Positions 14,225-15,712 of a stretch of 15,712 bases of DNA are shown one piece after another (positions within the stretch are counted from its first letter, which is position 1; the number at the start of each line of letters is the position of its first letter). The notes under the pieces were generated by a model that saw only the letters and a program-made list of their open reading frames with translations, did no database searches and had not been told where the DNA came from. The stretch covers positions 1-15,712 of the forward strand of contig JAIRPM010000180.1 of the NCBI GenBank assembly GCA_031257075.1, written 5' to 3'. The DNA is from Spirochaetaceae bacterium. Lineage in GTDB: Bacteria; Spirochaetota; Spirochaetia; Treponematales; Breznakiellaceae. The translations under genes and the position numbers were made by a program.

Positions 14225-14854
14225 CTATTTTGTGCTGCTTAGCGACCTGCCTAGCAAGCGTTCCGCTAAAACCCTGTCGCCTTCCGCGATTGCCGCCCGT
14301 ATCCGGCTGGAACTAACAGGAAGCCCGCCGTCCATAACAGGGAGGAGAATGTCGCAAGCGGCGCGGAAATGCTGGGGCGTCTCCCCGCCTTCTAAATATT
14401 GTTTGATGTGCCGCGCGTTCATCCGGTCGCCGCCACAATGAAAATTTTGACCTACCGCCAAATACCGCATAGCCGCTTTTTCGAGCAATAATTCTATGAA
14501 TGTTTTACCGGTCATTTCACCGAATTTCAGTGAAAAATCAATAAGGACACATATATTTACCCCTATTCCGTCAAAAAGCGCTAATTTTTCATCCAAACTG
14601 ATAATATCAAGCGTATTTTTGCATGGGGAAAGAATGCGGCGGGGATTTTCACGGAAGGTAACGGCCGCGCTCTCCAGCCGGGGAAAGCCGTAGTTACGGG
14701 CAAATTCCGCTTTGCCGCCGGCATTTCTGGAACATATACGTTTCAGCAGTTCGCAGTGCCCACGGTGTACACCGTCAAAAACACCGACGGTTACGGCGGT
14801 TCCCGGCACGGCAAGGCCGCGCTTTACAAAATCATCCCAACAGACAACGCGCAT
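14225..14854 (-). CDS. ribF: FAD synthetase, FMN adenylyltransferase domain only
   Basis: Bacterial RibF is normally a bifunctional protein of about 300 residues: an N-terminal FMN adenylyltransferase and a C-terminal riboflavin kinase. This protein has 209 residues and shows only the first domain: GVFDGVHRGH at 24-33 (nucleotide-binding HxGH-type loop), FRENP at 67-71, GQNFHCGGDR at 135-144, and SSSRIR at 181-186. It ends shortly after with a clean stop, so the kinase domain is absent rather than frameshifted; the 44 bp to comM have no room for it. Riboflavin kinase must be made elsewhere, or FMN is obtained otherwise. Its start is only 45 bp from the divergent TM2 gene. Confidence 0.85.
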   Translation of the reverse strand: MRVVCWDDFVKRGLAVPGTAVTVGVFDGVHRGHCELLKRICSRNAGGKAEFARNYGFPRLESAAVTFRENPRRILSPCKNTLDIISLDEKLALFDGIGVNICVLIDFSLKFGEMTGKTFIELLLEKAAMRYLAVGQNFHCGGDRMNARHIKQYLEGGETPQHFRAACDILLPVMDGGLPVSSSRIRAAIAEGDRVLAERLLGRSLSSTK

Positions 14855-14899
14855 AAGGGTATGTTAGCAAGAATAGGCCGGATAGTGTATCGTATACCT
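14855..14899. promoter_or_regulatory. 45-bp divergent promoter region between ribF and the TM2 gene
   Basis: The ATG codons at 14854 (minus) and 14900 (plus) are 45 bp apart. For ribF, TAACAT (14866-14861) ends 6 nt before the ATG. For the TM2 gene, TTAGCA (14864-14869), 18 bp and TATCGT (14888-14893) end 6 nt before the ATG. These boxes are weak but the spacing repeats the pattern at 2559 and 6849. If both genes are transcribed from this gap, the promoters must overlap and both leaders must be nearly absent. Confidence 0.4.
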
Positions 14900-15391
14900 A
14901 TGTATAGTAAAACCTTCGCCTATTTATTATGGTTTTTGTCCGGTTTCGGCTGTCTTGGGTTTCACCGTTTTTATCTCCGCAAGCCTTTTACCGGTATACT
15001 TATGGCATGTACAGCCGGGTTTTTTGGATTAGGTTCAGTTTATGACCTTCTTACTTTGGGCACCCAAGTTGATAAGGCAAATATGCAAGCCGCCGGATAT
15101 CACGCGCCTTTCCCTATGTCCGGCACCCGCTACGCAAATGACGCAAAGGCGCGTATTATCCGTGATAAAGAAACAACAGAACAAGCCGTACTCCGTTTAG
15201 CAAAACAGAACAAGGGAATTGTTACCGCCGCGTTTCTGGCGCTTGAAACAGGCATAACTTTAGATGAGGCAAAAAAACAACTCGATATCCTAACCGCAAA
15301 AGGCCATATTGATATGCGCGTGCGGCATAACGGCGATATTGTTTTTACGGTAAATGATTTTTTACAAGACGAAAACGATTTTGAGGTCTGA
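14900..15391 (+). CDS. TM2-domain membrane protein with winged-helix-like tail
   Basis: The 163-residue protein begins with a TM2 domain (about 1-60): two hydrophobic helices joined by a short loop containing GFHRFYLRKPFTG, then a GSVYDLLTLG segment. The tail (about 85-163) is soluble and helical with a winged-helix-like arrangement: TTEQAVLRLAKQ, then LDEAKKQLDILTAKGHI, then beta strands. TM2 proteins are small bacterial membrane proteins of unclear function. I start it at 14900 because the TM2 domain begins there; in-frame ATGs at 14861 and 14756 would run into the ribF promoter and ribF itself. Its stop is 2 bp from the dCMP deaminase start, so they form an operon. Confidence 0.8.
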   Translation: MYSKTFAYLLWFLSGFGCLGFHRFYLRKPFTGILMACTAGFFGLGSVYDLLTLGTQVDKANMQAAGYHAPFPMSGTRYANDAKARIIRDKETTEQAVLRLAKQNKGIVTAAFLALETGITLDEAKKQLDILTAKGHIDMRVRHNGDIVFTVNDFLQDENDFEV

Positions 15392-15393
15392 CG

Positions 15394-15712
15394 GTGGGAA
15401 CAGAATACCGGCGCCCTTCTTGGGACGAATATTTTATGGAAGTATGCGATGCCATCTCCCGGCGGGCAACATGCGACAGAGGCAGGAGCGGGGCCGTTAT
15501 CGCAAAAAACAACCAAATTCTTGTTACCGGTTATGTGGGCGCTCCGGCAGGATTGCCTCACTGTGATGAAGCCGGCCACCAACTAAAAAAAATGATACAC
15601 GAAGACGGCACTGTTACAACGCATTGTGTACGCACAGTTCATGCCGAACAGAACGCGATATGCCAAGCCGCAAAACGCGGCATAGCCATAGACGGCGCGA
15701 CACTGTACTGCC
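15394..15712 (+). CDS. dCMP deaminase, 3' end outside the window
   Basis: The reading frame starts at GTG 15394, with GAGG (15383-15386) as SD 7 nt upstream, and is open to the window edge after 106 codons. The visible part has RPSWDEYFMEVCDAISRRATCDR, the usual opening of the deoxycytidylate deaminase family, then the zinc ligand and catalytic base in HAEQNAI, and ends at TLYC, just inside where the PCxxC zinc motif is expected. The enzyme converts dCMP to dUMP for thymidylate synthesis. The alternative is a ComEB-named homologue, which is the same enzyme family. It is co-transcribed with the TM2 gene. Confidence 0.88.
   Translation, partial: MGTEYRRPSWDEYFMEVCDAISRRATCDRGRSGAVIAKNNQILVTGYVGAPAGLPHCDEAGHQLKKMIHEDGTVTTHCVRTVHAEQNAICQAAKRGIAIDGATLYC

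Noticed and set aside
14756..14899. Longer version of the TM2 protein starting at 14756
   Set aside because: The extension is antisense to the start of ribF and does not look like TM2 sequence; the domain starts at 14900.
1..15712. Search for CRISPR arrays, transposases, phage genes, toxin-antitoxin pairs, tRNAs and rRNAs
   Set aside because: Nothing convincing was seen by eye; the only tandem repeat is the 7-bp array near 131, which has no CRISPR-like spacers.

Overview
The window is ordinary bacterial chromosome, densely coded on both strands, with no insertion sequence, phage module, CRISPR array, tRNA or rRNA that I can see. The best guess for the host is a spirochaete of the Treponema group, possibly a gut treponeme. 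The main clue is pheT, which is the short archaeal/eukaryotic type of phenylalanyl-tRNA synthetase beta subunit, a known spirochaete trait. Supporting clues are a TM2 protein fused to a winged-helix-like tail, a RibF cut down to its adenylyltransferase domain, and an anaerobe-type ferredoxin/zinc-ribbon pair. This assignment is inference, since no rRNA is present.

Layout: (1) The left edge holds the first codons of a minus-strand gene with a near-consensus promoter, then an intergenic stretch with a 7-bp G-rich tandem repeat. (2) A plus-strand run follows: an unrecognised exported protein, a MobA-like nucleotidyltransferase, a ferredoxin-like protein, a small zinc-ribbon protein, dnaB and comFB, closed by a nested hairpin and a U-run. 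(3) A minus-strand pair comes next, a SprT-like HEXXH protein translationally coupled to a ZnuB-type metal ABC permease. (4) Divergent from it is a plus-strand pair, a lipoprotein with an internal duplication and a DUF2318 Fe-S protein, preceded by a perfect 12-bp inverted repeat. (5) pheT is followed by a B12-binding radical SAM/DUF2344 fusion. (6) Convergent to that, on the minus strand, are ribF and comM. (7) Divergent from ribF are the TM2 protein and a dCMP deaminase cut by the window edge.

The most interesting pattern is in how genes start. Genes inside operons have clear Shine-Dalgarno sequences (3146, 3427, 4797, 7711, 15394). Several promoter-proximal genes have none, and their ATG lies 6 to 8 nt after a sigma70-type -10 box, where transcription itself should begin. 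The clearest cases are the ferredoxin gene (2559), the HEXXH gene (6849, minus) and pheT (8263). I read these as leaderless mRNAs. The first gene (246) and the divergent ribF/TM2 pair, whose start codons are only 45 bp apart, may follow the same plan. Two genes, the minus-strand gene at the left edge and the lipoprotein at 7027, do have leaders with SD sites, so both modes appear to coexist.

Functionally the window mixes housekeeping genes (dnaB, pheT, ribF, dCMP deaminase), competence-family genes of uncertain role (comFB, comM) and metal or Fe-S genes (znuB-like, DUF2318, ferredoxin, mobA-like). I found no defence or mobile system. The least-characterised parts are the lipoprotein/DUF2318 pair, the HEXXH/ZnuB pair and the exported protein at 246-1934.
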